Assembly: GCA_030457025.1 (NCBI GenBank)
Contig: JAKDSA010000005.1
Span: forward strand, 1-64,000
DNA from: Brevibacterium sp.
GTDB lineage: Bacteria; Actinomycetota; Actinomycetes; Actinomycetales; Brevibacteriaceae
Reading direction: 5' to 3'
DNA length: 64,000 nucleotides
Each line of letters starts with the position of its first letter. Position 1 is the stretch's first letter. Under the pieces are notes generated by a model, which saw only the letters and a program-made list of their open reading frames with translations, was not told the origin of the DNA and made no database searches. Shown piece by piece: positions 1 to 8,485 of this stretch. A program made the translations under genes and the position numbers.

Positions 1-59
1 GGGGCTGGGGGCATCATCGCTCTTGCCCGTGGTTAGGGCCGCCACACCCCGCCACAGAC

Positions 60-1532
60 TCACTGCAGGGACGAGGTCAACCTCATGACTGATTCCAGGT
101 ACCGGCGGATGTAGGGCCGCTTCTCCCATTCCTCGAGGGAGAGCTCACGGCTTGTGCGCTGGTAGTCCACGACCACCTCGGCGATGTCGTCGACCAGGTC
201 TCCCCCGGTCGCCAGCAGGCTGATCTCGTAGTTGAGGCCGAATGAGCGCATGTCCAGATTCGACGATCCCATCACCGCGTACTCGTCGTCGACGATGAGG
301 CACTTCGTGTGCAGAACTTGCGGCTTCGGGTAGAGGAAGATCTGCACTCCCGCCTCGAGCAGCATCCGGTAGTACGAGGATTGGGCGTAGTCGACCATGA
401 ATTGGTCGGCCTGCTCGCTGACGTAGAGTTCGACGGCGACCCCGCGCTCGGCTGCAGTGACGACGGCGGCCAACAGGGATTCGTCGGGCACGAAGTACGG
501 GCTCACGATCACCAGACGAGCCTGAGCCAAATACATCAACGAGGTGAAGACCTTGAGGTTCGGTTCGGTGGTGAAGCCGGGGCCGGAGGGGACGAGCTGC
601 ATGGCGCTCGTCTGACCGCCTACATCGGGTTCATATGCGTCGCGATCATAGGACCTGATTCCCAGTGATTCTCCGCATTCGGTGTACCAGTCGGTGGCGA
701 AGACGGCCTCGACTGCGGCGACGATGGGGCCGGAGAGCTCGACCATGATGTCGTGCCAAGCTCGGCCGATCTTCACGTTCGCCTTCTTCAGGTACGAGGA
801 GTCGATCATGTTCTGCGAACCCATCATCGCCTTCTTCCCGTCGACGACGAGCAGTTTGCGGTGGTTGCGCAAGTCGATGCGGCGCAGTTTCCCGCGCCAG
901 GGGATGAAGGGGAGCATGAGGTGCCAGTCGATGCCGGCCTTGGTCAGTCGCTTGCCGAGGCGGTGGAATCCCGGATACTTGCGGGAACCGATGTGGTCGA
1001 AGAGGACCTTGACCTTCACCCCCCGGTCTGCTGCGCGCTCGAGGGCATGGAAGAAGATGTCGGTCGTCCAATCCCAGGCCATGATGTAGATCTCGACATG
1101 CACGTATTCGTGGGCTTCGTCGACGAGTTCGGACATCCGTTCGATGCTGGCCCTGTAGTCGCTGGTGACGCCGTGGTTGTCGCCGGTGACCATCGGCAGG
1201 GCCGTGAGTCGCCGGCCGAGCTGAGCGATAGAGACGAATCCAGCCGAGGTCTGCAGCGATGGGGGCACGTCGGGCAGATCGTCGGCGCCCTCATGCATGA
1301 GCTCATCGGCCTGTGCTTGGATGCGTGCCCGGCGCCGGTTGATATAGGGGCTGCCGAGCATGAGGAACAGCGGGATCCCGACGAGGGGGACGAACAGGAT
1401 CAGCAGCAGCCAGGCCGAAGACGAGGAGGGTCTCCGGTCTTCGGGAACGACGCCGACGGCGATGATCTTCACCGCGTACTCGATGACGATCAGGCTCACG
1501 CCCAGAACCGACGTCACGACGCTGAGATCCAC
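60..1532 (-). CDS. cls: Cardiolipin synthase (phospholipase D superfamily)
   Basis: This 490-residue membrane enzyme should make cardiolipin at the cytoplasmic membrane by phosphatidyl transfer. Two hydrophobic segments (about residues 5-28 and 41-60) form the PLDc_N anchor and are followed by two PLD catalytic motifs: NHRKLLVVD with H224, K226 and D231, and LHTKCLIVD with H408, K410 and D415. Both motifs are complete with the downstream GS(S/Q)N element, so the enzyme looks active. The length is normal for the bacterial Cls family. The start is GTG, chosen because a GGGAGG Shine-Dalgarno lies 6 bases upstream. Whether it uses two phosphatidylglycerols or CDP-diacylglycerol cannot be read from the sequence. 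The 59 bases to its right-hand stop up to the window edge carry no gene I can support. Confidence 0.93.
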   Translation of the reverse strand: MDLSVVTSVLGVSLIVIEYAVKIIAVGVVPEDRRPSSSSAWLLLILFVPLVGIPLFLMLGSPYINRRRARIQAQADELMHEGADDLPDVPPSLQTSAGFVSIAQLGRRLTALPMVTGDNHGVTSDYRASIERMSELVDEAHEYVHVEIYIMAWDWTTDIFFHALERAADRGVKVKVLFDHIGSRKYPGFHRLGKRLTKAGIDWHLMLPFIPWRGKLRRIDLRNHRKLLVVDGKKAMMGSQNMIDSSYLKKANVKIGRAWHDIMVELSGPIVAAVEAVFATDWYTECGESLGIRSYDRDAYEPDVGGQTSAMQLVPSGPGFTTEPNLKVFTSLMYLAQARLVIVSPYFVPDESLLAAVVTAAERGVAVELYVSEQADQFMVDYAQSSYYRMLLEAGVQIFLYPKPQVLHTKCLIVDDEYAVMGSSNLDMRSFGLNYEISLLATGGDLVDDIAEVVVDYQRTSRELSLEEWEKRPYIRRYLESVMRLTSSLQ

Positions 1533-1600
1533 CAGTGCCCTCCCTGCCCTCGGATTTTCCTCTGCCCCAGACTAACGGAGCCTGCCTGCGGCAGACGACA

Positions 1601-1666
1601 GCACCGCCCGCCGAGGTGGCCCTGCACGTCCGTACGGAAGCGCGGGACCACCTCGGCGGGCGGTGC
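1601..1666. repeat. Palindromic repeat element, copy A
   Basis: A perfect 19-bp inverted repeat (1601-1619 against 1648-1666) encloses a 28-base tip that itself contains the palindrome CCGTACGG. It lies between the 5' end of cls and the 3' end of the acyl-CoA dehydrogenase gene, so it could terminate the latter, but no U-run follows. Three blocks are shared in the same order with a second element at 42975-43044: CGCCGAGGTGGCCCTGCA, CGTCCGTACG and CCACCTCGGCGGG. This makes it a dispersed repeat rather than a one-off hairpin. Confidence 0.8.
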
Positions 1667-1711
1667 GGGTCGGATCCCGGATGTCGCAGGGAACCGATCA
1701 ACGAGACTGAC

Positions 1712-2884
1712 TCAGATACCGAGTTCGCGGGCGATGAGCATGAGCTGGACCTCGGTGGTGCCCTCGCCGACTTCGAGGATCTTCGAATCGCGGTAGTGGC
1801 GAGCGACGAGGTATTCGTTCATGAAGCCGTAGCCGCCGTGGATCTGTGTGGCGTCACGAGCATTATCCATCGCGGCCTCACCGGCAACCATCTTCGCAAT
1901 CGCAGCTTCCTTCTTGAAGGACAGTCCCGCCATCATGCGCGATGCCGCGAGGTAGTAGGCCGAGCGGGCGGCGACCACACGCGCTTCCATGCGAGCGATC
2001 TTGAACGAGATTCCCTGGAAGTCGGAGATCGGCTGCCCGAAGGCACGGCGTTCCTTCGCGTACTTCACGGATTCGTCGACGCATCCCTGCGCGGCACCGA
2101 CCGAGAGCGCTCCGACTGCGATGCGTCCCTCGTCGAGGATGCGCAGGAAGTTCGCGTAGCCGCGACCCCGCTCACCCAGCAGGTTCGCTTCCGGCACCTG
2201 GACATTGTCGAAGGTCAGCGGGTGCGTGTCCGAGGAGTTCCAGCCGACTTTGTCATACGCCGGCTCGGCGGTGAAGCCTGGTGTTCCGGTGGGGATCATG
2301 ATGGTCGAGATCTCGGGGACTTCGCGGCCGGACTGCGAGGTCCGTGTTCCGGTCACCGCGGTGGCCGTGACCAGGCGGGTGATGTCGGTGCCCGAGTTCG
2401 TGATGAAGCATTTGGAGCCGTTGACCGTCCAGGTGCCGCCATCCAGCGTGGCCTTGGTCCTCGTGCCACCGGCATCGGAGCCTGCTTCAGGCTCGGTCAG
2501 GCCGAAGGCGCCCAATCCGGAGGCGTCGGTGAGCTTGGGCAGCCATTCGCGCTTCTGCTCCTCGGTGCCGAAGCGGTAGATCGGCATGGCGCCCAGGGAG
2601 ACGCCGGCCTCCAAGGTGATGGCCAGCGACTGGTTGACTCGGGCGATCTCCTCGATGGCCAGGGTCAGGGCGAAGTAGTCGCCGCCCATGCCGCCGTACT
2701 CTTCTTCGAAGGGCAGGCCGAACAGGCCCATCTCGCCCATCTTCGCTACCAGGTCATAGGGGAACTCGTGCTTGGCATCGAGTTCGGCGGACACGGGTGC
2801 GACTTCTTCGTCGGCGAACTTCGCAACGCCGAGTCGTAGGTCTTCGTATTCTTCGGGCAGCATGCCCGGAACGAAAGCTGTCAT
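1712..2884 (-). CDS. Acyl-CoA dehydrogenase (isovaleryl-CoA type by context)
   Basis: A 390-residue flavoprotein of the acyl-CoA dehydrogenase family, which oxidises acyl-CoA to enoyl-CoA and passes electrons to ETF. Family signatures are visible: the FAD/substrate segment around GAFGLTEPEAGSDAGG, the C-terminal QIHGGYGFMNEY and RDSKILEVGEGTTEVQ. It is the promoter-distal gene of a run with the biotin carboxylase (43-base gap) and carboxyltransferase genes, which is the typical leucine-degradation arrangement, so isovaleryl-CoA or another branched acyl-CoA is the likely substrate; this is inference from neighbours. The ATG start has a strong GGGGAGGAAATC ribosome-binding site. Confidence 0.92.
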   Translation of the reverse strand: MTAFVPGMLPEEYEDLRLGVAKFADEEVAPVSAELDAKHEFPYDLVAKMGEMGLFGLPFEEEYGGMGGDYFALTLAIEEIARVNQSLAITLEAGVSLGAMPIYRFGTEEQKREWLPKLTDASGLGAFGLTEPEAGSDAGGTRTKATLDGGTWTVNGSKCFITNSGTDITRLVTATAVTGTRTSQSGREVPEISTIMIPTGTPGFTAEPAYDKVGWNSSDTHPLTFDNVQVPEANLLGERGRGYANFLRILDEGRIAVGALSVGAAQGCVDESVKYAKERRAFGQPISDFQGISFKIARMEARVVAARSAYYLAASRMMAGLSFKKEAAIAKMVAGEAAMDNARDATQIHGGYGFMNEYLVARHYRDSKILEVGEGTTEVQLMLIARELGI

Positions 2885-2927
2885 GATTTCCTCCCCGCTG
2901 TACGCGTGGTCAATGAATTTCTCGTGG

Positions 2928-4991
2928 TCAGTTGGCTGATTCTGCTGCTGTGGTGGTCTCGGCGGTCGCGTCGGCTGCTTCTGCGGCGGCTTCGTCGACG
3001 ACGGTGGCGAGCACCTCGTCGAGTCCGACCTGGGCGCCTTGGACTGCGGTGACGGTGACGGATCCGGTCGCCGGTGCAGTGAGCATGTGCTCCATCTTCA
3101 TCGCTTCGACGACGACGATCGGATCGCCCTGTTCAACATGGTCTCCAGACTCGACCTTGACCTCGACGACGGATCCGGGCATCGGGGCAAGCACCTCGGC
3201 GCCGTCGAGGCCCGGGGTCAGAGACGTATCGGCCTGGGGACGGGTGAATGCGTAGACCCCGCGGTCGCTGCTGACCCAGATGCTGCGGTCCCGAGCGTCG
3301 GAGAACACGCGGGCCGTGTACTGAGTATCGGCGACGAGAACATGCCACAGGCCGCTGTCATCGACCGTGACATCGTCGACGATAGTTTCGACCTTGGCGA
3401 CGTCTCCCCCGAAGTTCAGCTTCACACCAGGGCGGAAGTCCGGACGTGAGGTTCGCCAGGCAGAGGGCTTCCCCCACGCCGAGGCTGCCGCTGAGTTTCC
3501 GGCAGCCGCTGGGTTCCCGGCAGCGCCCGAGAGATCCGATTTCGTGAGCGCGCCGGTGAGTCCGGTACCGGCGCGGCCGGCTGTGACGAGCACAGCGGCG
3601 GCCGCAATCTGCCAGTCGATCACGCTCGCGGTGTGGGCCAGCTGATCCTCGCCGAGGTTGTCGATGAGTGAGGTGTCGAGATCGCCGGAGACCACTGCGT
3701 CGAGGTTGATGAGTGTGCGCAGGAAGTCGATGTTCGTCACGATCCCGGGCACCGCCGAAGCAGCCAGTGCGGCGTCGAGGCGAGCGATCGCGGCCGCCCG
3801 GTCGGGGGCGTGGACGATGAGTTTGGCGATCATCGGGTCGTAGTCCGAGGCAATGGTCTGTCCGGCGTCGAGGCCGGAATCGACGCGAATGCCCTCACCT
3901 TCAGGGAACACCACGTCGAGGGCGCGTCCGCCGGTGGGCAGGAATCCGCGCGAGGGGTCCTCGGCGTAGATGCGGGCCTCGATCGAGTGGCCGGTCATCG
4001 TGATGTCTTCTTGGGCCAGCGGCAGTTCTTCACCGGCGCCCACGCGCAGCTGGAGTTCGACGAGATCGACTCCGGTGACCTCTTCGGTGACGGGATGCTC
4101 GACCTGCAGGCGGGTGTTCATCTCCATGAAGAAGAACTCGTCGGGGCGGTCGGCACCGACGATGAACTCGACTGTGCCGGCACCGCGGTAGCCCACGGAC
4201 TTCGCGGTCTCACAGGCGGCTTGGCCGATCCGGGCACGGGTCGCCTCGTCGAGCAGTGCCGACGGGGCCTCCTCGATGACCTTCTGGTGGCGGCGCTGCA
4301 GCGAGCACTCACGTTCGCCGAGGTGGATGACGTTGCCGTGCGCATCGGCCATCACCTGGACCTCGATGTGACGCGGGGTGGCCACGAGGCGCTCGAGGAA
4401 CAGTGTGTCATCGCCGAAGGAACTCGCGGCCTCTCGGCGTGCTGTATCCAGCGCTGCGGGCAGCTCGGAGGGTTCGAAGACCGCGTGCATGCCCTTGCCT
4501 CCGCCACCGGCGGAGGGTTTGATGAGCACCGGGAAGCCGATGTCTTCGGCCGCGGTGATCAGTGATTCCTTGGACATGGCCGCGTCCTTGGTCCCGGGGA
4601 CCAAGGGCACGCCGCGTTGGGAGACGGCGTTCTTGGCCGTGATCTTGTCGCCCATGGTCCGGATCGCCTCGGCGCCGGGGCCCAGGAAGACGATTCCTTC
4701 CGTCTCGCAGGCAGCGGAGAAGTCCGCGTTTTCGGACAGGAAGCCGTAGCCGGGGTGGATCGCCTCGGCGCCGGTGGCCTGGGCCGCGGCGATGACCTTA
4801 TCGATGCGCAGATAGGACTCGGAAGCCTGTGCCGGTCCCAAGTGAACGGCGGTGTCGGCGGCCTTGACGTGGGCGGCGTGGGCGTCGGCATCGGAGTAGA
4901 CGGCGACAGTTCGGATGCCCAGTCGGCGGCAGGTGCGGATGACGCGGAGTGCGATTTCGCCGCGGTTGGCGATGAGTACGGTATTGAACAT
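2928..4991 (-). CDS. Acyl-CoA carboxylase alpha subunit: biotin carboxylase plus biotin carrier domain (methylcrotonyl-CoA type)
   Basis: A 687-residue protein that carboxylates its own biotin using ATP and bicarbonate and delivers it to the partner carboxyltransferase. The N-terminus (FNTVLIANRGEIALRVIR) is the canonical biotin carboxylase start, followed by the ATP-grasp glycine loop (PSAGGGGKGM), the EMNTRLQVEH active-site segment, a BT-like linker and a C-terminal biotinyl domain with biotinylation motif EAMKMEH (K632). An Ala/Gly-rich stretch in the linker looks like disordered insertion. The ATG at 4991 lies just beyond the stop of the beta gene (5000); a GTG at 5003 overlapping that stop (GTGA) is an alternative. 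Reading upstream of this in the same frame is non-coding. Partnering with the flanking acyl-CoA dehydrogenase and carboxyltransferase suggests 3-methylcrotonyl-CoA carboxylase. Confidence 0.93.
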   Translation of the reverse strand: MFNTVLIANRGEIALRVIRTCRRLGIRTVAVYSDADAHAAHVKAADTAVHLGPAQASESYLRIDKVIAAAQATGAEAIHPGYGFLSENADFSAACETEGIVFLGPGAEAIRTMGDKITAKNAVSQRGVPLVPGTKDAAMSKESLITAAEDIGFPVLIKPSAGGGGKGMHAVFEPSELPAALDTARREAASSFGDDTLFLERLVATPRHIEVQVMADAHGNVIHLGERECSLQRRHQKVIEEAPSALLDEATRARIGQAACETAKSVGYRGAGTVEFIVGADRPDEFFFMEMNTRLQVEHPVTEEVTGVDLVELQLRVGAGEELPLAQEDITMTGHSIEARIYAEDPSRGFLPTGGRALDVVFPEGEGIRVDSGLDAGQTIASDYDPMIAKLIVHAPDRAAAIARLDAALAASAVPGIVTNIDFLRTLINLDAVVSGDLDTSLIDNLGEDQLAHTASVIDWQIAAAAVLVTAGRAGTGLTGALTKSDLSGAAGNPAAAGNSAAASAWGKPSAWRTSRPDFRPGVKLNFGGDVAKVETIVDDVTVDDSGLWHVLVADTQYTARVFSDARDRSIWVSSDRGVYAFTRPQADTSLTPGLDGAEVLAPMPGSVVEVKVESGDHVEQGDPIVVVEAMKMEHMLTAPATGSVTVTAVQGAQVGLDEVLATVVDEAAAEAADATAETTTAAESAN

Positions 4992-4999
4992 GGATGAGC

Positions 5000-6613
5000 T
5001 CACATTCTGAAAACGCCGTAGCCGCTGGCATTCAGCGGGCGTTCCATGGGTCCGAAACGGGCGAGTTCGAGGGCCAGGGACAAAACCTGGCGAGTGTCGG
5101 TGGGTTCGATGATTCCGTCGTCCCACAGGCGGGCCGTGGAGTAGTACGGATTGCCTTGGGCTTCGTACTGGTCGCGGACGGGCTGCTTGAACGTGTCCTC
5201 GTCCTCGGCACTCCAAGTTTCGCCGCGGCCTTCGATCTGGTCTCGCTTGACCGTCGAGAGCACGCTGGCGGCCTGTTCGCCGCCCATCACGGAGATGCGG
5301 GCGTTGGGCCACATCCACAGGAAGCGGGGTGAGTAGGCGCGGCCGCACATCGAGTAGTTGCCGGCACCGAAGGATCCGCCGATGACAATGGTGAACTTGG
5401 GCACGCGGGCGGTGGCGACGGCGTTGACCATCTTCGCTCCGTGTTTGGCGATGCCGCCTGCTTCGTAATCGCGTCCCACCATGAAGCCGGAGATGTTCTG
5501 CAGGAAGATCAGGGGCACGCTGCGCTGGTCGCAGAGTTCGATGAAGTGGGCGCCCTTCTGCGCGGATTCGCCGAAGAGGATGCCGTTGTTCGCAACGATG
5601 CCCACGGGGTGTCCGTCGAGGTGGGCGAAGCCGGTGACGAGGGTGGTGCCGTATTCGGCCTTGAACTCGTGGAATTCTGAACCGTCGACGAGGCGGGCGA
5701 TGACTTCGTGGACATCGTAGGGAGTCCTCGAGTCGACGGGCACCACCGAGGTGAGCTCCTCGGGAGAGTGCAGCGGTGCGCGGGTTTCAACGACGTCCCA
5801 GTTCGGCTGCGGTTTCGGCCCCAGAGTGGAGGCGATGTCGCGCATGATCTCCAAAGCGTGTGAGTCATTGGCCGCGAGGTGATCGGTGACGCCGGAGACG
5901 CGTGAGTGCAGTGCTCCACCGCCGAGGTCCTCGGCACTGACTTCCTCACCCGTGGCGGCCTTGACCAGGGGTGGACCGCCGAGAAAGATCGTGCCCTGTT
6001 CAGACACGATGATCGATTCATCGGCCATGGCGGGCACGTAGGCGCCTCCGGCGGTGCAGGAGCCCAGGACCGCTGCCAGCTGCGGGATGCCTGCAGCCGA
6101 GAGTGTGGCCTGGTTGTAGAAGATGCGGCCGAAGTGCTCACGGTCTGGAAAGACATCGTCCTGGTTGGGCAGGTTGGCTCCGCCGGAGTCGACGAGGTAG
6201 ATGCACGGAAGACTGTTCTCCTTGGCGACCTCCTGGGCCCGCAGGTGCTTCTTCACGGTGACGGGGTAGTAGGTGCCGCCCTTGGCGGTCGCGTCGTTGG
6301 CCACGATCACGCATTCGCGCCCATTGACGCGGCCGATGCCGGTGATGATGCCAGCACCGGGGCTGGCATCGTCATACATGCCGTTGGCGGCGAGGGGCGA
6401 GAGCTCGAGGAAGGGAGTCCCGGGGTCGAGCAGATGTTCCACACGGTCCCGGGGCAGCAGCTTGCCGCGATCGATATGGCGCTGTCGTGATTTCTCGGGA
6501 CCGCCCAGGGCCGAGACCTGGATCCGTTCCCGGAGTTCAGCGATGAGTTCGGCATGGGCTTCAGCATTCGCCTGCCCCGTCGCCGGACTGACCGCAGTTC
6601 CCACTGCTCTCAT
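5000..6613 (-). CDS. Acyl-CoA carboxylase beta subunit (carboxyltransferase, methylcrotonyl-CoA type)
   Basis: Carboxyltransferase subunit of about 537 residues that moves CO2 from biotin to an acyl-CoA. The crotonase-like fold is recognisable from [19 protein letters not shown], the oxyanion region [13 protein letters not shown] and the C-terminal half [20 protein letters not shown]; the length and the NYSMCGRAY segment are typical of methylcrotonyl-CoA carboxylase beta chains. First gene of the operon, divergent from the TetR gene. Start: an ATG at 6625 is also in frame but has no Shine-Dalgarno and sits 3 bases from the operator; the ATG at 6613 follows GGGGAG, so I prefer it. Expression is probably repressed by the TetR protein through the palindrome in its leader. 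Confidence 0.92.
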   Translation of the reverse strand: MRAVGTAVSPATGQANAEAHAELIAELRERIQVSALGGPEKSRQRHIDRGKLLPRDRVEHLLDPGTPFLELSPLAANGMYDDASPGAGIITGIGRVNGRECVIVANDATAKGGTYYPVTVKKHLRAQEVAKENSLPCIYLVDSGGANLPNQDDVFPDREHFGRIFYNQATLSAAGIPQLAAVLGSCTAGGAYVPAMADESIIVSEQGTIFLGGPPLVKAATGEEVSAEDLGGGALHSRVSGVTDHLAANDSHALEIMRDIASTLGPKPQPNWDVVETRAPLHSPEELTSVVPVDSRTPYDVHEVIARLVDGSEFHEFKAEYGTTLVTGFAHLDGHPVGIVANNGILFGESAQKGAHFIELCDQRSVPLIFLQNISGFMVGRDYEAGGIAKHGAKMVNAVATARVPKFTIVIGGSFGAGNYSMCGRAYSPRFLWMWPNARISVMGGEQAASVLSTVKRDQIEGRGETWSAEDEDTFKQPVRDQYEAQGNPYYSTARLWDDGIIEPTDTRQVLSLALELARFGPMERPLNASGYGVFRM

Positions 6614-6627
6614 TCCACTCCCCATTT

Positions 6628-6647
6628 CAGTTAATATTTGTTAACTG
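6628..6647. promoter_or_regulatory. Operator-like inverted repeat (candidate TetR site)
   Basis: Perfect 7-bp arms CAGTTAA and TTAACTG are separated by 6 bases. The repeat lies in the divergent region between the carboxyltransferase gene and the tetR-like gene, immediately downstream of the leftward -10 element, so a protein bound here would sit on the transcription start of the catabolic operon. The size and symmetry fit a TetR-family dimer site. Confidence 0.7.
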
Positions 6648-6653
6648 ACTGCT

Positions 6654-6682
6654 ATGATACTGCCCAAAGGCATTTGTGACAA
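6654..6682 (-). promoter_or_regulatory. Promoter of the leucine-type catabolic operon
   Basis: On the minus strand TTGTCA (6682-6677) and TATCAT (6659-6654) are separated by exactly 17 bases, a near-consensus sigma-70 type promoter. Predicted initiation falls near 6647, giving a leader of about 35 bases to the preferred ATG at 6613. TATGAT at 6653-6658 on the plus strand could be the -10 of the tetR gene. Confidence 0.65.
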
Positions 6683-6739
6683 TGCGCACGATCAAGTTCA
6701 GAAGATGCGTGCACTCGGCACGAAAGGGAGGCAGGTCTG

Positions 6740-7330
6740 GTGGCGACTGGGACGACACGAGCAGAAGCCAAGGCCGCGCGCCGTGAACAGCTGTTGTCGG
6801 TGGCGAAGAACCTCTATGCCCAACATGGCTTCCACGGAGTCCGTCTCGATGACCTGGGCAAGGGCGCAGGCATCTCCGCACCGGCGGTCTATCGTCACTT
6901 CGAGTCGAAGGAAGCGGTCCTCGAAGAGCTCCTCGTCGGGATCTCCGAGTATCTGAACTCGGGTGGGGACGCGATCATCACTCGTCACGAGAACGACGCG
7001 GCCGCCTCGGCGCTCATCGAGCTCATCGACTTCCATGTCGCCTTCGCAATGAGCGAGCCCGAACTGATTCGGATTCAGGATCGAGACCTGGCCGCCCTGC
7101 CCGAGACCTCTCGGCGCACCGTTCGCCGCCTGCAGAGAAGCTACGTCAGCCACTGGGCCGAGGTCGTGACGCGGGCCAATCCGGAATGGTCGCTCGATGC
7201 AGCAACGGTGCGTGTGCATGCAGTCTTCGGCATGATCAATTCGACCCCGTACCAAGCCCGACGCTCAAGCGCCGAGGTGGTCGGGGTCGAACTGCGTGCC
7301 GCTGCTCGCGCGGCACTGGAGATCGCGTGA
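6740..7330 (+). CDS. TetR-family transcriptional regulator
   Basis: A 196-residue regulator with the TetR N-terminal helix-turn-helix (FHGVRLDDLGKGAGISAPAV followed by YRHFESKEAVLEELL, roughly residues 30-63) and a variable ligand-binding C-terminal half. The GTG start follows an AAAGGGAGG Shine-Dalgarno. It is divergent from the carboxylase/acyl-CoA dehydrogenase operon and a palindrome lies in the shared region, so it probably represses that operon and perhaps itself, with an acyl-CoA intermediate as likely inducer (inference). Related TetR proteins next to methylcrotonyl-CoA carboxylase genes are common in actinobacteria. Confidence 0.9.
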   Translation: MATGTTRAEAKAARREQLLSVAKNLYAQHGFHGVRLDDLGKGAGISAPAVYRHFESKEAVLEELLVGISEYLNSGGDAIITRHENDAAASALIELIDFHVAFAMSEPELIRIQDRDLAALPETSRRTVRRLQRSYVSHWAEVVTRANPEWSLDAATVRVHAVFGMINSTPYQARRSSAEVVGVELRAAARAALEIA

Positions 7331-7337
7331 TCTCACC

Positions 7338-7368
7338 GGGCATCGGCTGACGCTGCAGTCAGCTGCCC
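7338..7368. terminator. Hairpin between convergent genes
   Basis: GGGCA..GCTGAC pairs with GTCAGC.TGCCC around the loop GCTGCA with a 3-base bulge. It fills the 42-base gap between the convergent tetR and oxidoreductase genes and could end transcription from both sides, although there is no U-tract. Confidence 0.45.
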
Positions 7369-7372
7369 GACG

Positions 7373-8293
7373 TCAGGGGACGATGACAAGCTTTCCTCGT
7401 GTGTGCCCCTCCGCGCTGGTGCGGAACGCTTCGGGCACCTGATCGAGGCTGAAGGTCTGGGCAACCTCGACGCTCAGTTCGCCGGAGTCGACGAGCTCGG
7501 CCAGGCGTGCGGTCTGTGAACCGTAGGGGCGGACCCAGATGTAGCGTCCGCCGTGTTCGGCCACCGAGGGATCTGCAACGGAGGCATGAGTCCCGCCATC
7601 CTTCAGCACCGCGAGGGTGGTCTCGAGCATCTCTCCGACGAAGTCGACGACGCCATCGATCGGTCCGCCTGCGATCTCGAGGACGCGGTCGCTGAGCCCG
7701 TCCCCGTAGGTGACCGGTTCGGCGCCGAGGCGGCGCAGGTAATCGTGGTTGGCCTCGGACGCGGTGCCGATGACTCGGGCGCCGAAGGACTTCGCGATCT
7801 GTACGGCGAAGCTGCCCACTCCCCCGGAGGCTCCGTGGACGAGAACGGTTCTGCCGTTGAGGTCACCCAGAGTCTCAAGGGTGCGCAGGGCGGTGCCGCT
7901 CGCCAAGGGCAGTCCCCCCGCCTGCTCCCAGCTCAGGCTCTTCGGCTTCGCGGTGACCGCGTGCACGGGCACCGCGACCTTCTCGGCGAAGGTGCCCCCG
8001 CCGAGCACATCCTTGCGGGCGTAGGCGATGACCTCATCGCCGATCTCAAATTCGGGGGTGTCGAATCCGAGGTCGATGACGACGCCGGCCACATCCCAGC
8101 CGGGAGTGACTGGAAACTGGGTCGGCATGACCGGATCGAGATGACCACCGACGAGTTTCCAGTCGACCGGATTCACCCCGGCGGCGCGGACCTCGATGAG
8201 CACGGAAGCCGGCGGAACCTTCGGATCCTCGACGTCGCGAACCGTGATGTCGCTGAAGTCATCGGTGTACTGGTCATAGACTGCTGCACGCAT
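7373..8293 (-). CDS. NADP-dependent zinc-free alcohol dehydrogenase / quinone oxidoreductase
   Basis: A 306-residue medium-chain dehydrogenase/reductase. The GroES-like N-terminal domain (RAAGVNPVDWKL, TPGWDVAGVV) is followed by a Rossmann domain with VLVHGASGGVGSFAVQIAK (about residues 150-170), the glycine-rich pattern of NADPH-dependent quinone oxidoreductases. The cysteine/histidine zinc ligands of alcohol dehydrogenases are absent. It probably reduces quinones or reactive enones, but the substrate is not readable. It is transcribed alone: convergent with tetR and separated from fadB by a strong hairpin. The ATG start agrees with the family N-terminus (MRAAVYDQY). Confidence 0.88.
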   Translation of the reverse strand: MRAAVYDQYTDDFSDITVRDVEDPKVPPASVLIEVRAAGVNPVDWKLVGGHLDPVMPTQFPVTPGWDVAGVVIDLGFDTPEFEIGDEVIAYARKDVLGGGTFAEKVAVPVHAVTAKPKSLSWEQAGGLPLASGTALRTLETLGDLNGRTVLVHGASGGVGSFAVQIAKSFGARVIGTASEANHDYLRRLGAEPVTYGDGLSDRVLEIAGGPIDGVVDFVGEMLETTLAVLKDGGTHASVADPSVAEHGGRYIWVRPYGSQTARLAELVDSGELSVEVAQTFSLDQVPEAFRTSAEGHTRGKLVIVP

Positions 8294-8409
8294 GTGTGAG
8301 GACCTTTCGAAGGGACGGAATGTTCTGGGTCAGACCGTCACCGGCCTGTGCCGAAGTGAACACGATCTCGCGCACCGCTATTCCTTCTCACCTGCTGCTG
8401 TCGATCAAC

Positions 8410-8451
8410 GGCACTGGGCCGGGTCGGTTGATTCCGACCCGGCCCAGTGCC
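8410..8451 (-). terminator. Strong hairpin downstream of fadB
   Basis: Perfect 18-bp arms (GGCACTGGGCCGGGTCGG and its complement) around a 6-base loop, 35 bases beyond the fadB stop. There is no U-run, as is common for actinobacterial terminators. It separates the fadAB transcript from the oxidoreductase gene. The rest of 8294-8485 holds the oxidoreductase leader and no gene. Confidence 0.6.
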
Positions 8452-8485
8452 GTGACTGTGTCAGCGCAATAACCCGCTGACAGTC

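Noticed and set aside
753-1796. Long plus-strand open frame opposite cls
   Set aside because: It lies antisense to a complete cardiolipin synthase with both HKD motifs; such long shadows are normal in G+C-rich DNA.
4992-5348. N-terminal extension of the biotin carboxylase into the carboxyltransferase gene
   Set aside because: The extension is Arg/Pro-rich shadow of the upstream gene; the true N-terminus is the canonical FNTVLIANRGEIA start at 4991.
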